A DNA stretch of 64,000 bases from Zea mays. Its lineage: Eukaryota; Streptophyta; Magnoliopsida; Poales; Poaceae. Where the stretch lies: the NCBI RefSeq assembly GCF_902167145.1, contig NC_050101.1, positions 118,201,789 to 118,265,788 of the forward strand. Direction: 5' to 3'. Shown here one piece after another: positions 35,492 through 47,395 of this stretch. Under the pieces are notes generated by a model, which saw only the letters and a list, made by a program, of their open reading frames with translations, was not told where the DNA came from and did no database searches. The translations under genes were made by a program, and so were the position numbers. Within the stretch, counting starts at the first letter, position 1; every line of letters begins with the position of its first letter.

Positions 35492-36028
35492 GAGCATCTC
35501 CAATAGTTATATAAATTTAGCACCCTAAAATATAGATTTAAGAAGTTGCTAAATCACTTTAAAGAGTATAAAAATGTGTGTGCTCCAACAGTTTTCTATT
35601 TATTGGTTGCTAATTTTTAAAATTATCCACGTCAACAAAAAAGTGAGCATGCTTTCTATTTTTGATTGAGCTAGCACATCAACAACCTTCCATTATGTCT
35701 AGAAAGTTCGAAGTTGTCGATGGAAGACTAGAATGTCGCCGCGGCAACGGCATGAAGACAACACATGGCACTGGAGATAAATTTGTGCTCAACGGGACGG
35801 TGGGATGACGCAAAACAGTGGCCGAAATATGGTTTTCGCGATGGATTTAGAACCAACATTGATTTAGGGAGTCCCAACGTGGTTGGTAAATATAGGGATG
35901 AAATTGGATTTTGTAGCGAGTTTGTAAATTTAAGGACCTGCTTTACATAACTGTTGGAGAAGAGTTTTCCCGGAAAACTTCTTAAATTCATATTTAGGGA
36001 GTTGTCTACATAACTATTGGAGATGCTC
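35492..36028. mobile_element. MITE 2 in the satellite, 537 bp
   Basis: Terminal inverted repeats GAGCATCTCCAATAGTTAT / ATAACTATTGGAGATGCTC with TTA duplications (35489-35491 and 36029-36031). The ends are related to MITE 1 (GAGCATCTCCA versus GACCATCTCCA). The centre holds small ORFs on both strands (about 35728-35991) with no motif I recognise. It may be a deletion derivative of a larger element or hold captured sequence. Confidence 0.82.
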
Positions 36029-38991
36029 TTACAACAGTATCATATGTTTGGACAGTTCTCTCATGAACTTTGGCTAAATTTTCCATGGTCTTTCTTTTAT
36101 TTTGAGAAACGATGTGGCATAATGTTGTGTGGTCTTTTACTTAAGTGGACATAAACACCGTCCAGGTATGCCTTGAATAGAGGGAATTATGGCAAAATTG
36201 GTATCACGAAAGGTCATTAGCTAACCCAATAAAGTTTTCATCCACTAGTTGTACTCAAATACCCTCACGTGCGAATACAATGCCCTTATTATCATAGAAA
36301 CACAATTTCTAGTCTAAAAGGTGATCTATTGTTTTGAATTCTTTATATTCCAACTTTTTAGCAACTGTATGGTGGAAAAGTTGACTTACAACCGTAACCT
36401 ATGTTTGGATAGCTCTCTCATCAAATTTGGCTAAATATTCCATCGTATTTATTTTATTTTGAGAAATGATGTAACATAATGATTTCTGTTGTTTTACTTG
36501 AGTGGACATAAACACAGTCTAGGTATGGCTTGAATGGAGGGGATTATGGGAAACTATGATGTGTGGTGTTTTACTTGGGTGGACATAAACACTGCCTAGG
36601 TATGGCTTGAATAGAGGGGATTATGGGAAACTTGGTATCACAAAAGTTCATTTGCTAGCCCAATAAAGTTTTCATCCACTAGTTGTACCCTAATACCCTC
36701 TCATGCAAATAGAATGCCCTCGACATCAAAGAAATGCCATTTGTGATTTAAAAGGTAACCTTTTGTTTCGAATTCTTTCTATTCCAACTTTTTAGCAACT
36801 GTATGATGGAAAAAGGTGCCTTCCAACCTTAACCTGTGTTTGTACAGTTCTCTCACGCAATTTGGCTAAATTTTCAATGGTTTTTATTTTATTTTGAGAA
36901 ACGATGTAGCATAATGATGCGTTGTGTTTTACTTAAGTGGACATAAACACCATTTAGGTATGGCTTGAATAGATGGGATGATGGGAAACTTGGTATCACA
37001 AAAGGTCATTAGCTAGCCCAAAAAAGTGTTCATCCACTAGTTGTACTCTAATACCCTCTTGTGGGAATAGAATACTCTCAACATCATAAAAACATTATTT
37101 CTGGTTTAAAAGGTGATCTATTGTTTTGAATCCTTTATATTCCAACTTCTTAGCAATTGTATGGTGAGAAAAGGTGCCTTACAAATGTAACCTATGTTTG
37201 GACAGGTCTCTCATAAAATTTGGCTAAATATTCCATGGTCTTTATTTTATTTTGAGAAACGATGTAGCATGAAGATATGTGGTGTTTTACTTGAGTGGAC
37301 ATAAACACCTTCTAGGTATGCCTTGAACAGCGGGGATTATGGAAAACTTGGTATCACAAAAGGTCATTAAAGAGCCCAATAGCGTTTTCATCCACTAGTT
37401 GTATTCTAATACCCTCTCGTGCGAATAGAATGCCCACGACATCAGAGAAACGTCATTTGTGATTTAAAAGGTGACCTATTGTTTTGAATTCTTTGTATTC
37501 CAACTTTTTAGCACTTGTGTGGTGGGAAAAAGGTGCCTTACAACCTTAACCTGTGTTTGGACTGTTCTCTCGCGCAATTTGGCTAAATTTTTCATGGCCT
37601 TTTTTTAGTTCAAAAAACAATGTGGCATAATGATATGTGGTGTTTTACTTGAGTGGACATAAACACCATCTAGGTATGCCTTGAATAGAGGGAATTATGG
37701 AAAACTTGGTATCACAAAAGGTCATTAGCTAGCCCAGTAACGTTTTCATCAAATAGTTATACTCTATACCCTCTCGGGCGAATACAGTGCCCTCAATATC
37801 ATAGAAACACTATTTTAAGTTTCAAAGGTGTTCTATTGTTTTGAATTCTCTATATTCCAACGTTTTAGAAACTGTATGGGGGAAAACGGTGCCTTGCAAT
37901 CATAACTATATTTGGAAAATTCTCTCATGAAATTTGGCTAAATATTCCATCGTCTTTATTTTATTTTGAGAAACGATGTAGCATAATGATGTGTGGTCTT
38001 TTACTTGAGTGGACATAAATATTGTCTAGGTATGGCTTGAATAGAGGGGATTATGGGAAACTTGGTATCACAAAAGGTCATTAGCTAGCCCAATAAAGTT
38101 TTCAACCACTAGTTGTACCCTAATACCCTCTCGTGCGAATAGAATGCCCTCGACATCAAAGAAACATCATTTGTGGTTTAAAGGGTGATCTATTGTTTTG
38201 ATTTCTTTATATTCCATCTTTTTGGCAACTGTATGGTGGAAAAAAGGTGCCTTACAACCTTAATCTGTGTTTGGACAGTTCTCTAATGCAATTTGGCTAA
38301 ATTTGTCATGTCTTTATTTTAGTTTTAGAAATGATGTGTGGTGTTTTACTTGAGTGGACATAAGCACCATCGAGTTATGCCTTGAATAGAGGGAATTATG
38401 AAAAACTTGGTATCACAAAAGGTCATTAGCAAGCCCAATAACGTTTTCATCCACTAGTTGTACTCTAATACCCTCTCGTGTGAATAGAATGCCCTCGACA
38501 TGAGAGAAATGCCATTTGTGATTTAAAAGGTGATTTATTGTTTTGAATTCTTTATATTCCAACTTTTTAGCAACTGTATGGAGTTAAAAAGGTATCTTAC
38601 AACCTTAACCTTTGTTTGGACAGTTCTCTCATGCAATTTGGCTAAATTTTCCATGGTCTTTATTTTAGTTTGAGAAACGATGTGGCATAATGATGTGTGC
38701 TGCTTTACTTGAGTGGACATAAACATCGTCTAGGTATGCCTTGAATAGAAGGAATTATGGAAAACTTGGTATCACAAAAGGTCATTAGCTAGCCTCTCGT
38801 GCGAATACAATGCCCTCAATATCATAGAAACACTGTTTTAAGTTTCAAAGGTGTTCTATTGTTTTGAATTCTCTATATTCCAATTTTTAACAACTGTATG
38901 GGGAAAAAAGGTGACTTACAACCATAACCTATATTTGTATAGTTATCTCATGAAATTTGGCTAAATATTCCATCATCTTTATTTTAGTTTA

Positions 38992-39229
38992 GGGTCAATA
39001 TTCCATCGTGTGGATGGTGCTCACCCGACGGCCGACGCCATGCGGACATCCTCCAAATTACAATGTGTAGACCAGTATCAACATATCTTCGCTAACGAGC
39101 ATTCACTGAGTATAGAACCTGTCTCCACAAATGTCCAAACGGGTCGGGCCTAACATGCGGTCTATGGCACAACATAGTTTTAGCGAGTATGGCACGACCC
39201 GTTGTCTACCAGGCACAACAAAGGTTTAG
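38992..39229. other. Junction sequence right of the satellite, unassigned
   Basis: The satellite stops inside a monomer; a short AATATTCCATCGT scrap like the monomer follows near 39000, then non-satellite sequence with an inverted pair GGGTCGGGCC / GGCACGACCC. I see no gene. Confidence 0.5.
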
Positions 39230-40531
39230 GGAAATGTACCATTGGGCCATTTCTATTTTGTTTTTGTGATTAAATGCTCAACACATTGTTTTTGGACTAA
39301 CATCATCCTGTATGAGCATGAGTACATGTAGTTAAAGCAAATTGAGAAAAAAGGCACTTTTAGGCTTGAAAATGGGCATACTACAAATCTATGTGGTTCA
39401 AAGTGAAAAAGGTATGTTCCTAGCACTTGGTCAATTGTTTTAGGTACAAACCATATTTGTCTAATTGTTAGGTGCTATGAGAAATCGAGTCAAAAGGAGC
39501 AAAAGAGAATTGGCATGAAAAAGGAGCATCTGGACTCGTCTGCGTAGCACCGGACGGTTCGGTGCCAACCATCAGACAATCCGCTGACGATCCGGCCGTA
39601 CAGGCTGCTCTCAAGAAAAGGCAGACTCGCTCTGCTATAATTCACTAGACGGTCAATGGCTACTTGACACATCAGCTGGAGCCAAAGGTCAACAGGAGCA
39701 CCGGATAGTCCAGTGCCCCCCCAGAACCAGAAAGTAGCCAATCAAGTGATCTGTAGCTGTTGCACTGCGTAGTGTCCGGTGTGCACCGGATAGTCTAGTG
39801 GAGCCACAGATAGAAGACAACTAGAGCCTTCAAAATGGAGTTCCAACAATTCCTAGGCCTCTTTAGGATATAAAAGAACACCTAGGCGCCATAGAACAAT
39901 ACCCAAGCACACTTTGAGCACTCTACAACTCTGAGACTCCGCAACCACGCTGTTGATTCATTAGAGAGATTTGAGCGCATTCTGAGTTGTGACTCTATCG
40001 TTTTCATTCTTGCACCCTCTTCTCTGCTTGTGTGCATGTTGTTGCTATGATTGTACTCTTTTGTGTGTTGCTACTCCCTCCTTACTCCGGTTTTGATTGA
40101 AATCATTTATGTAAGGCATGAGAGACTCCAATTTATGGAGATTCCTCACAACTAGGAATTGATATAAGGAATACAACCATGATACTTAAGTTTGATCTTT
40201 GGATCACTTGAGAGGGGTTGAGTGCAACCCTTGACCGAAATAGGTCACCACAACGTGGAGTAGGCATTAGCCAAACACGGGATAAAATCATTGTGTCTCT
40301 TGTCCATTTGCTTTATTGCGATTATCGTCTTCTTGAGTTCTCATATTCACTTGTATTATTGCCCCTAAGTTTGATACACATCTCAAAGCAGCAATCAAGT
40401 GAAGATTTCTCTTCTCTCTTTCTCTGCTCTCAAACATGGCTTGATTTACTCTAACTCAACTATTAGACCAAGTTTGTTGTTTTAAGTTAAATTTTTCAGG
40501 ATCACCTATTCACCCCCTCTAGATGCTCTCA
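39230..40531 (+). repeat. Sirevirus-type LTR, 5'-truncated
   Basis: It ends in CTATTCACCCCCTCTAGATG followed by CTCTCA, the Sirevirus LTR end form. It contains CACCGG-type palindromic boxes (about 39545-39800), a TATA box TATAAAA at 39869-39875 and the CACGGGATAAAA segment near 40280 common in these LTRs. No matching start (TGAGAGC) was found upstream, and no internal region follows, so it is a fragment or damaged solo LTR. Left border approximate. Confidence 0.65.
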
Positions 40532-40690
40532 GAGAGGCGTCACTGCCATTGTTGGAACAGAAGAAACTTGGGGGAGGCTCTATAGCTTCCGGGGAAGACT
40601 AGAGTGGCATGTGCTCCGTGGATTCAGTCATTCTTAAAGTAAAATGTCAATCCAAAATAGGAGTAAAATCAGTCATTTTAGGGGGATCAG
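40532..40690. other. Unassigned flank with TCAGTCATT repeats
   Basis: A short stretch before the solo LTR. TCAGTCATT occurs twice here and again at 56284 onward on the other side, so both belong to one interrupted locus. Confidence 0.55.
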
Positions 40691-43424
40691 TGTAACACCC
40701 TAAATTTGGGGGTCTAAAATTTCTTCTCTAATGCCTACCAAATTCAGGTGCTACCTCTTGTTTCTATCTCTCTAATTTTCTTCTCTCTTCCTTTTTATTA
40801 GAATTATGTCTATTAGGTGGGAGATTAATTATTTCTTTACTATATCAAAACCTATGGGAGTCATGAAATGTTGCATCATGCTGAGCCTAGATTATTCCTT
40901 TTTGTTTGATGGACATGTTTGAATTATTTGAATTTGAATTTAAATTCTAGTTGAATTTGATTTGAATTCCATAGAGAAAATAAAAAGAAAAGGCATTTAG
41001 AAATTCAGGAAAAATGGAAAAGTCGTTTCGGTCCAAGCAGCCTAGCTACACCGCGCGCGCCCGCTCTCCTTGACAGCTGGGTCCCGCCTGTCAGTGCCAG
41101 CCGTGCCCGCGCGCTCTCACCCTCTCTCTCTCTCTCTCTCTGCCTGGTGGGGCCAGCCTATCGGCGCCAACTTCCCTCGTTCATGCGCCCTTTCCCTCTC
41201 GCTGTCCGGTGGGTCCGCTGTCAGCGCTGACCGCCCATATGCGAGTTCTCTCTCGCTGGCCCGCGGACCCCACCCATCAGCCCCCTCCGCTTCCCTAACC
41301 TCTCGCTCGCACACCCCGTCGTGGATGCGCCCACGTGACCACCTCCCCACGCGACCAACCCCTCTTTTGTGCACGCACCCCACTCACTCCCCTCGCTCAG
41401 TAGCGCTCCTTTGTAGACCTCTTGCACCTCTCCCTCGCACAGCACACGCCCAAGAAGCACCATCGCTGTCCGCCGTGATCTCGAGTCCATTCCACAACCG
41501 CCGTCGAGCCTCTATCGTGTTCGTTGCTCCGGTGAGCTCCGCCTCCTCGCCAGCAAATCAAGACACCCCTTGGTTTGCCCCTACCCCCTCGATTCCCCTC
41601 TGCTCGCGCTCACCAGACTCCTCGCCGTGCAGCCGTGTCACCGTCGCCGTTGACTCAGGGGTCCGTTGTGTTCTCACCATCGCTCAAGCGCTCTAGAGCC
41701 ATCTCAAGGTAACTCACCTCCATGTGCCCCTGATTTCCCAGTCCCTGCCTTGTTGATCGTGCAATCGCTCGCTGGAGTAGGCTAGCGTCGCCGCCGAGCC
41801 ACTTTGCCACAGACTGATACCCTCTGGTGCCTCTATGTCGGTGTCGTGCCCACGACCAAGTCCGTCGTGTCACCCCGAACCCACCTGAGCCCTTCCCAGC
41901 GCCCCAGGGCCCCCGACGTGCCCACGCCCTCGCCTCTGGTGGAGCTCCACCACGGAGTGGGGCGGCGCCACCGTTTGCAGCCAGGGAGACCCTGCCCAGG
42001 CTTGTTGTGGGATCCTAGGCGTCCATCTGAGATCAAGTGGCCCAGATTTAATCAGAGCAGACCTAATCCTACCCGTCCACTTAGAATCCGACCGCTCAGA
42101 TCCGCTCCCTCACCCGCACCCCTATAGCTAGGCCTGGCCGATCAGCCAGCCCTGCCTAGTGCCGCTGACGTCCCTGGCCCGCTTGTCAGCCCGCGCTCGC
42201 GCCCGCGCTCGGGGTTGATCTCGACCTTCGACCTATGATCGGATGGCTGAGGACATCTCGTGCCCCTTCACGTGGACTTTTGTTAAAGAGACCCTCGGCT
42301 TTTTTAAAATCAACCCACTGTCCCTGGTTTTTGCGCGTAGACCCCTTGGATCTTGCAGAAAGAACCCTGGACTTTAGTTTTATCACAGAAATATGTCTAG
42401 TTTTGTATTTTGAATTCCAAAACTTATTTATTTCATATCTTTTGCATATGAACTCTAAATTGGGTGGTTCAAATTGCAAAAATGTTCATAAAATTTTTCT
42501 CTATCTGTTAAAATTAGTATATTTCACTATCTGCATGTGTTAATTTTATGTCTATGCTATAGGTGTATTTAAAATAATGGTTTATTATTTAAAAGGAAAT
42601 AAAAAGAAAAACCCTAATGATAATTAGGTGATTAACTTTGTGAAGTTAATATCATGTAATGTGAACCCATCTCTGGTATAATTTTAATAATCCATTAAGA
42701 TGACTATAGTAAGTGATGTAATCCACCAAGATAAGCAGTACTTAGGGAACCACAAACCCCTAAGTCTATTTGTCTACCCTAGAATCTAGATTTCACTTTG
42801 TTGTTTGTACTTTTCTATTGAACTTGTGTTCATTTGATTGAATATGTTTGGTGTATTGTTCCTTTATCATTTCCAAATGTGTTGAATGCATGATTGCTTT
42901 GCGTAGACAACGAGTAGTTCGTGGTTCCTGAGTGTGTTGCCGGAGACTTCCCTGAGCAACAACCTGGTGAAGGCAAGTGTCCTCTGACCTATTATGTCCT
43001 ACTTACTTTATAATTCACTGTCTCGCATTACTTAATTGAAACCTGGATTGACTAGCTTTGTATTTACCTTGTCCTTGATTACCTTTTGGGTTATTATGGT
43101 TAGCTTCATGCTATTGCTCTACTTTAAATCAACGAACATGATGAGAATATTTATGATACGATGATGTTATCTTGATTATGATAATGGACTGTGATACTTT
43201 AGGGGACTCAGGTTGTTTTTCTAAGTACCTCTCCGTAAGGACCTGTTCGTTGAGAGACCACCCGGGATAATAGTACAACCATGAGGGTGGAATGGGATGC
43301 CCTTAGCTAATTAGAGGAACTTGAGGTATAGTCGGCTTCGCCGTAGGGCCGTCAATGGGGTCCGGGAACAGTACTTGCTCTGTCGAGGCTGGTTGTCGAG
43401 GTTCTTTTGATTTGGTTTTGTTAC

Positions 43425-45799
43425 TGAAAGTGCATTCATCCCTTTTGTGAGTTTTGGTGATTTGGATAACAACACATTTAAAGGTCTAACAAGTTTGCTA
43501 AGTGTTGAACAGGAAATTCAGTATGATGAACATACTTGAATAGTGTATAATGATCAGTGAACAAGGTTCAACACAAGGTGAAATAACCAGTGAGACAATG
43601 CAAATGGATATAATATGGTCTCTATATTGGTTTGAATATATGGACAAGTCCTGAGAAATCACTATGCATAAATATGATCATAATAGAGGTTGAAGTGATT
43701 AAGAGGATTGGTCAAGCCAAAGTGAATAAGATATGAGGAATCGTGAATTGGCTTGACCATATTACTATTAGTCCATATATGAATATATGAGAATCAAACT
43801 AAAGCTTGATTAATCTTAATAGTTATATCTAGAAGACATTCAAGCAAGGTTCACAATATTGAAGAAATGATTCTCTTAATGGATGCTCAATAGGATGTGA
43901 CTCAAGAATGGCTTGATAGGGTGAAGATAGCAAGGAAAGGGCTTCGAGGAACTAAGCGAAGGTGAAGGCCAAGCGACGGCTTGTAGACCGAGGTACCATG
44001 GCTAAGGTGAAGAAGAGAGTACTTGCACTAAGTCGATGAACTAATCAGCTATGAAGAGTTACAACATGTTGATGCATCAGTAAGGTGACTTGAAGCCATG
44101 ATTTGAACTCATATAAGGTGATATGGTACAAGTCACAGGGTTTGATTTGAGTTTGCTTCAAAAGGTGAGACAAAGATGTTTGTGATCCTTATGAAGCAAT
44201 GCCATGGAGAAATCACACATGAGACACCAATGACTCAAGGAGTTTACTTCATTTTATTTTATTTAACTTGAGTATAGGAATCGTCGTACTATAAAGGGGG
44301 ATCCAAAAAGAAGGTTGGTGTTTGCCAAAGCTCAAACCTCTCTATTCAAAAGCTATTTATGAAAAGCAAAAATCTCTTTATCGTTCTATGGTTGACCATG
44401 GTTAGGTTTGAGAAACCTAGAGTGTTCTTGCTGAAAAGCAGCTGAACTTGTTCAGCTGCAGCTGAGCTTTTCAGCTGAGCTGGACTTCAGCTGAGCTGAG
44501 CTCCTTCAGCTGCAGCTGAGCTTTTCAGCTGAGCTGGACTTCAGCTGAGCTGAGCTTCTTCAGCTACAGCTGAGCTTTTCAGCTGAGCTGGACTTCAGCT
44601 GAGCTGAGCTTCTTCAGCTGCAGCTGAGCTTTTCAGCTGGGCTGAACTTCAGCTGAACTCAACTTCAGCTGTGAACCTCTTTGACCATACACCAGCTGAA
44701 CTTGCCTCTGGGCAGTTGAGCTGGGGTTTTCTCTCCTAAACTCTCTGGTCAAGACCGGTTGAACTGGTCCTGAGGGGCAGTTCAGCTGGTCTCTGACCCC
44801 TCTGACCTCTGATCTGCAGTCTGCCAGTCAGACTGGCAAACAGGTCGCCAGGAGCTGTCAGGGGCGGTTCAACCGCCCCCCTGGGCGGTTCAACTGGTTT
44901 TGGTCAACCTTGACCAGTCTGCAGGTCAGTCTGGCAGTCAGACTGGCAGACAGTCTGCCTGACCTGCCAGGGGAGGCTCAACCGCCCTAGGGGGAGGCTC
45001 AACCGCCCTCAGGCAGAAAATTCTGCCCAACGGCTAGTTTTGAGCTCCCACTATATATACTACCTCCTACCTCTCTCCCCAAAGTAGTGAGCACGATTTG
45101 AACTCCATTTCTAACCCAAGAAACACCTCCCTCTCCCTCACACACATCTCTTGCCTCTCCCATTTCAAATCTTTGGAGAGGAATCTTTGAGTGAGCTTGA
45201 GAGCTGCGGTTTTTGTGCTTCATCTCTAAATCTCTCTTGTTCTTCTTCATTCGAGCTTTGGTACAACATCGAGTTCTTTGTGGATTCATTACTCTTGGAG
45301 CTTCTAGCTCCTAGACGACTAGGTGTCTCTTGTGAGTCTCCAAATCTTGTGGAAGACCACAAGAAAGTTTGTATTACCCGCTCGTTTGAGCAAAGATTAT
45401 TGTGTGGGCTTGACCTTTGTGGTCGGCAAAGGGAGGATTAGGGTTGAAAGAGACCCGGCTCTTTGTGGGCGCCTCAACGAGGAAGTAGGGCACCTTGGTG
45501 GTGTGACCGAACCTCGGGATAAATCTTGTGTCTCTTGTATTCTTGGTCATTGTGCTTATTTGTGTTCTTCGTTCTCTCACCATTGTGTGGAAGATTTGTT
45601 TATATATTTTTGGTGTGTGGATTTTGAGAAGTGCCCTTCTCAGATCTACTACCTTGAACCCTGTGGATCATTTAGAACATCTCATTTCCAAAGTTAACTG
45701 GGTGAATTTCGAGATCAATTCAGTTTTACCCAGTTTGCTTCTAGTTTTGGTTGAAAAAGTTTTAACTTGCCTATTCACCCCCCCTCTAGGCAACTTTCA
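43425..45799 (+). repeat. 5' LTR of the young Sirevirus-type element
   Basis: 2,375 bp. U3 has a palindrome-rich part (44430-45010), then TATATATA at 45052-45059 as probable TATA box, and the end CTATTCACCCCCCC. ORFs in it (up to 124 codons) occur in both LTRs and lack motifs. Compared with 53019-55393 I found one change (CATTCGAG versus CATTTGAG near 45250/54845). Confidence 0.93.
44449..44664 (+). repeat. 54-bp tandem repeats of CAGCTG/AGCTGAGCT palindromes
   Basis: About four units, with boundaries after GAGCT at 44502, 44556 and 44610, exactly 54 bp apart. The core is made of CAGCTG and AGCTGAGCT, so each unit can fold. The same block is in the 3' LTR (about 54043-54258). Confidence 0.88.
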
Positions 45800-45801
45800 A
45801 T

Positions 45802-45814
45802 TGGTATCAGAGGC
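45802..45814 (+). other. Primer-binding site, initiator-Met tRNA type
   Basis: TGGTATCAGAGGC, two bases after the LTR end. Confidence 0.88.
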
Positions 45815-45853
45815 TAATCCTCGTTCTAACGCTTAACCGCGTGAGGAAAGATC

Positions 45854-47395
45854 ATGTCGGGGGGACTAAGAAACGAAAGTGCTTCTAAGTTTGAAAAAGT
45901 TGAGGTTGCCTCGACTTTATCTTTTGGTGCAGATGTTGATCCTAGGGCAATAGATCTTGCCATGAAAATCGCCGAAAGGATGTTCCTCAAAATGAAGGAA
46001 GATGAGGCGAAGAACAAGATTGAAAAAGAAAATGATCGATGGAGACCAAACGACGAATCCACCTCTTCACAAGGTTCGTCTTTCAAATCCACTTCTCATA
46101 TGTGCTTTATTGCTAATGGGAGTGACAGTGAAAGCGAAAGTGAGGATGAGGAGGAGCAAGAAAGTGATAGTGAAGATGAGGATGATCTTCAACAATTCTT
46201 TGCTCAGCTAAGCAAGAAACATCGGATGAGCTTGCTTAAACTCATGAAAAGAGCGGAAGAACAAAAAGAAATGCTTCATAAGCAAGAAGACTTCCTCATC
46301 AGAAAAATTGAAGACTTAGAGAAGTTGACCAAAGAGCATGAGAAGCTAAAGTGCTCTCATGATGATTTGGTCCAAAGGTATGAAGACATTTCAATTGAGC
46401 AAATTAAAGCTGTTAATCATTCATCATATATTGCTCAATTAGAAAATAAAAATGCTATGTTCAAGAACACGATAGAAAGGCTAAATATTGAAAATCTAGC
46501 TTTGCAAGAAAAACATGATATGCTTGTGTGCTCTCATAATAAATATATGGATTCACATATCATGTTAGAAATGGCTCATGAGGTTGTGTTAACTAATTTG
46601 AAATCATACCAACCTCACATGTGCACATGTGTTGAAATTGAAACTATATTACCATGTGCTAACAAATGTTGCTCTCAAGAAAGCCAATCTTCCATTGAGC
46701 TAGACACTTCAGGAATTAGTGATATTTCTATCACACAAGAAAATAAAGAGCTCAAGGAAGAAGTTGGAATGCTAAGAAGGAGCTTAACTCGTTTGAAGGG
46801 AAAGTGTCATGCTCAACCTTCTCAAGATAACCATGATAATGTGGTGAAAAAGCTTGAGAAGGGGACAACCGTAGCATGCACAAAACCCCTTCAAAAGAAT
46901 ACCAAGCTTTCCAAGAAGGGCATGAGCAAAATCCATGGTGAGAAAATTAATGCTCATATGATTTGCTCTAATAATGTATCTATGTGCTTCAACAAAGAAA
47001 GATCAAAGAGAAGCGATAGGAGATGCTATGGATGCAAGGAGAAGGGCCATGAAATTGATTCATGCCCCCACATGAAGAATCAAGACCTTGCACGATCAAG
47101 AAAGATGACCATCAAAAAGGATGAAAGCAAAAGGCAAATGCATTGCAAGGACAAGCATCGCATTTGCTACAATTGCCGTGAAAAAGGTCATCTATTCAAG
47201 GTTTGTCCAAAGGGTAAAGCTCCTAAGCCTAACTTGTCAATACATTCAAATATGCTTAGGAGACCCAAATTTGACTCTTGTGCTAGAAAGGTGATGAGTT
47301 CACCACATTCTAGGACCAAGGCTATTTGGGTGCCTAAGTCCTTATTAGCTAACCTTGATGGACCTATCATGAGATGGGTACCAAAATGTACTTAA
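45854..47395 (+). CDS. gag: gag-like protein lacking the usual N-terminal domain
   Basis: 513 codons from an ATG 55 bp after the LTR; intact. Order: short N-terminus, an acidic Ser/Glu/Asp run (residues about 88-105), a long charged helical region likely to form coiled coil (about 110-300), then two CX2CX4HX4C zinc knuckles starting at residues 391 (CYGCKEKGHEIDSC) and 438 (CYNCREKGHLFKVC). The end WVPK...WVPKCT is typical of Sirevirus gag. The UBN2-type domain I expect near the start in autonomous relatives is not visible. Likely role is RNA binding and packaging. Since it is the only long ORF, it might help the element's RNA into particles built from other elements' proteins. That is inference. 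Confidence 0.8.
   Translation: MSGGLRNESASKFEKVEVASTLSFGADVDPRAIDLAMKIAERMFLKMKEDEAKNKIEKENDRWRPNDESTSSQGSSFKSTSHMCFIANGSDSESESEDEEEQESDSEDEDDLQQFFAQLSKKHRMSLLKLMKRAEEQKEMLHKQEDFLIRKIEDLEKLTKEHEKLKCSHDDLVQRYEDISIEQIKAVNHSSYIAQLENKNAMFKNTIERLNIENLALQEKHDMLVCSHNKYMDSHIMLEMAHEVVLTNLKSYQPHMCTCVEIETILPCANKCCSQESQSSIELDTSGISDISITQENKELKEEVGMLRRSLTRLKGKCHAQPSQDNHDNVVKKLEKGTTVACTKPLQKNTKLSKKGMSKIHGEKINAHMICSNNVSMCFNKERSKRSDRRCYGCKEKGHEIDSCPHMKNQDLARSRKMTIKKDESKRQMHCKDKHRICYNCREKGHLFKVCPKGKAPKPNLSIHSNMLRRPKFDSCARKVMSSPHSRTKAIWVPKSLLANLDGPIMRWVPKCT

Larger units (their letters stand above)
24055..38991 (+). repeat. Tandem satellite array, about 357-bp monomer (probably maize knob repeat TR-1)
   Basis: The motif TTGTACTCTAATACCCTCTC recurs at spacings of 356-358 bp (TACTC at 24055, 24413, 24769, 25126, 25483, 25840, and so on) to about 38,990: roughly 42 monomers after removing two MITEs. 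Monomers are clearly diverged. Conserved parts include GGTGTTTTACTTGAGTGGAC and GGTCATTAGCTAGCCCAATA. The unit length agrees with TR-1, the second maize knob satellite; identity needs a sequence match. Occasional short ORFs (62-103 codons) are chance openings in the repeat. No gene is present. Confidence 0.9.

Noticed and set aside
35728..35991. 87-codon ORF inside MITE 2
   Set aside because: No recognisable domain, and an overlapping ORF on the other strand is equally open. Possibly captured sequence but not supportable as a gene.
24055..38991. CRISPR-like regular spacing
   Set aside because: The repeat is about 357 bp with no short unique spacers, in plant DNA; it is a satellite.
41070..41696. 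208-codon ORF, the longest in the solo LTR
   Set aside because: Low-complexity Ser/Pro/Arg composition over a CT microsatellite and GC-rich LTR DNA; open only because of base composition.
45151..45836. ORFs of 96-124 codons in the young Sirevirus LTR
   Set aside because: Identical in both LTRs, in R/U5 region, overlapping frames, no motif. LTR identity explains their conservation.
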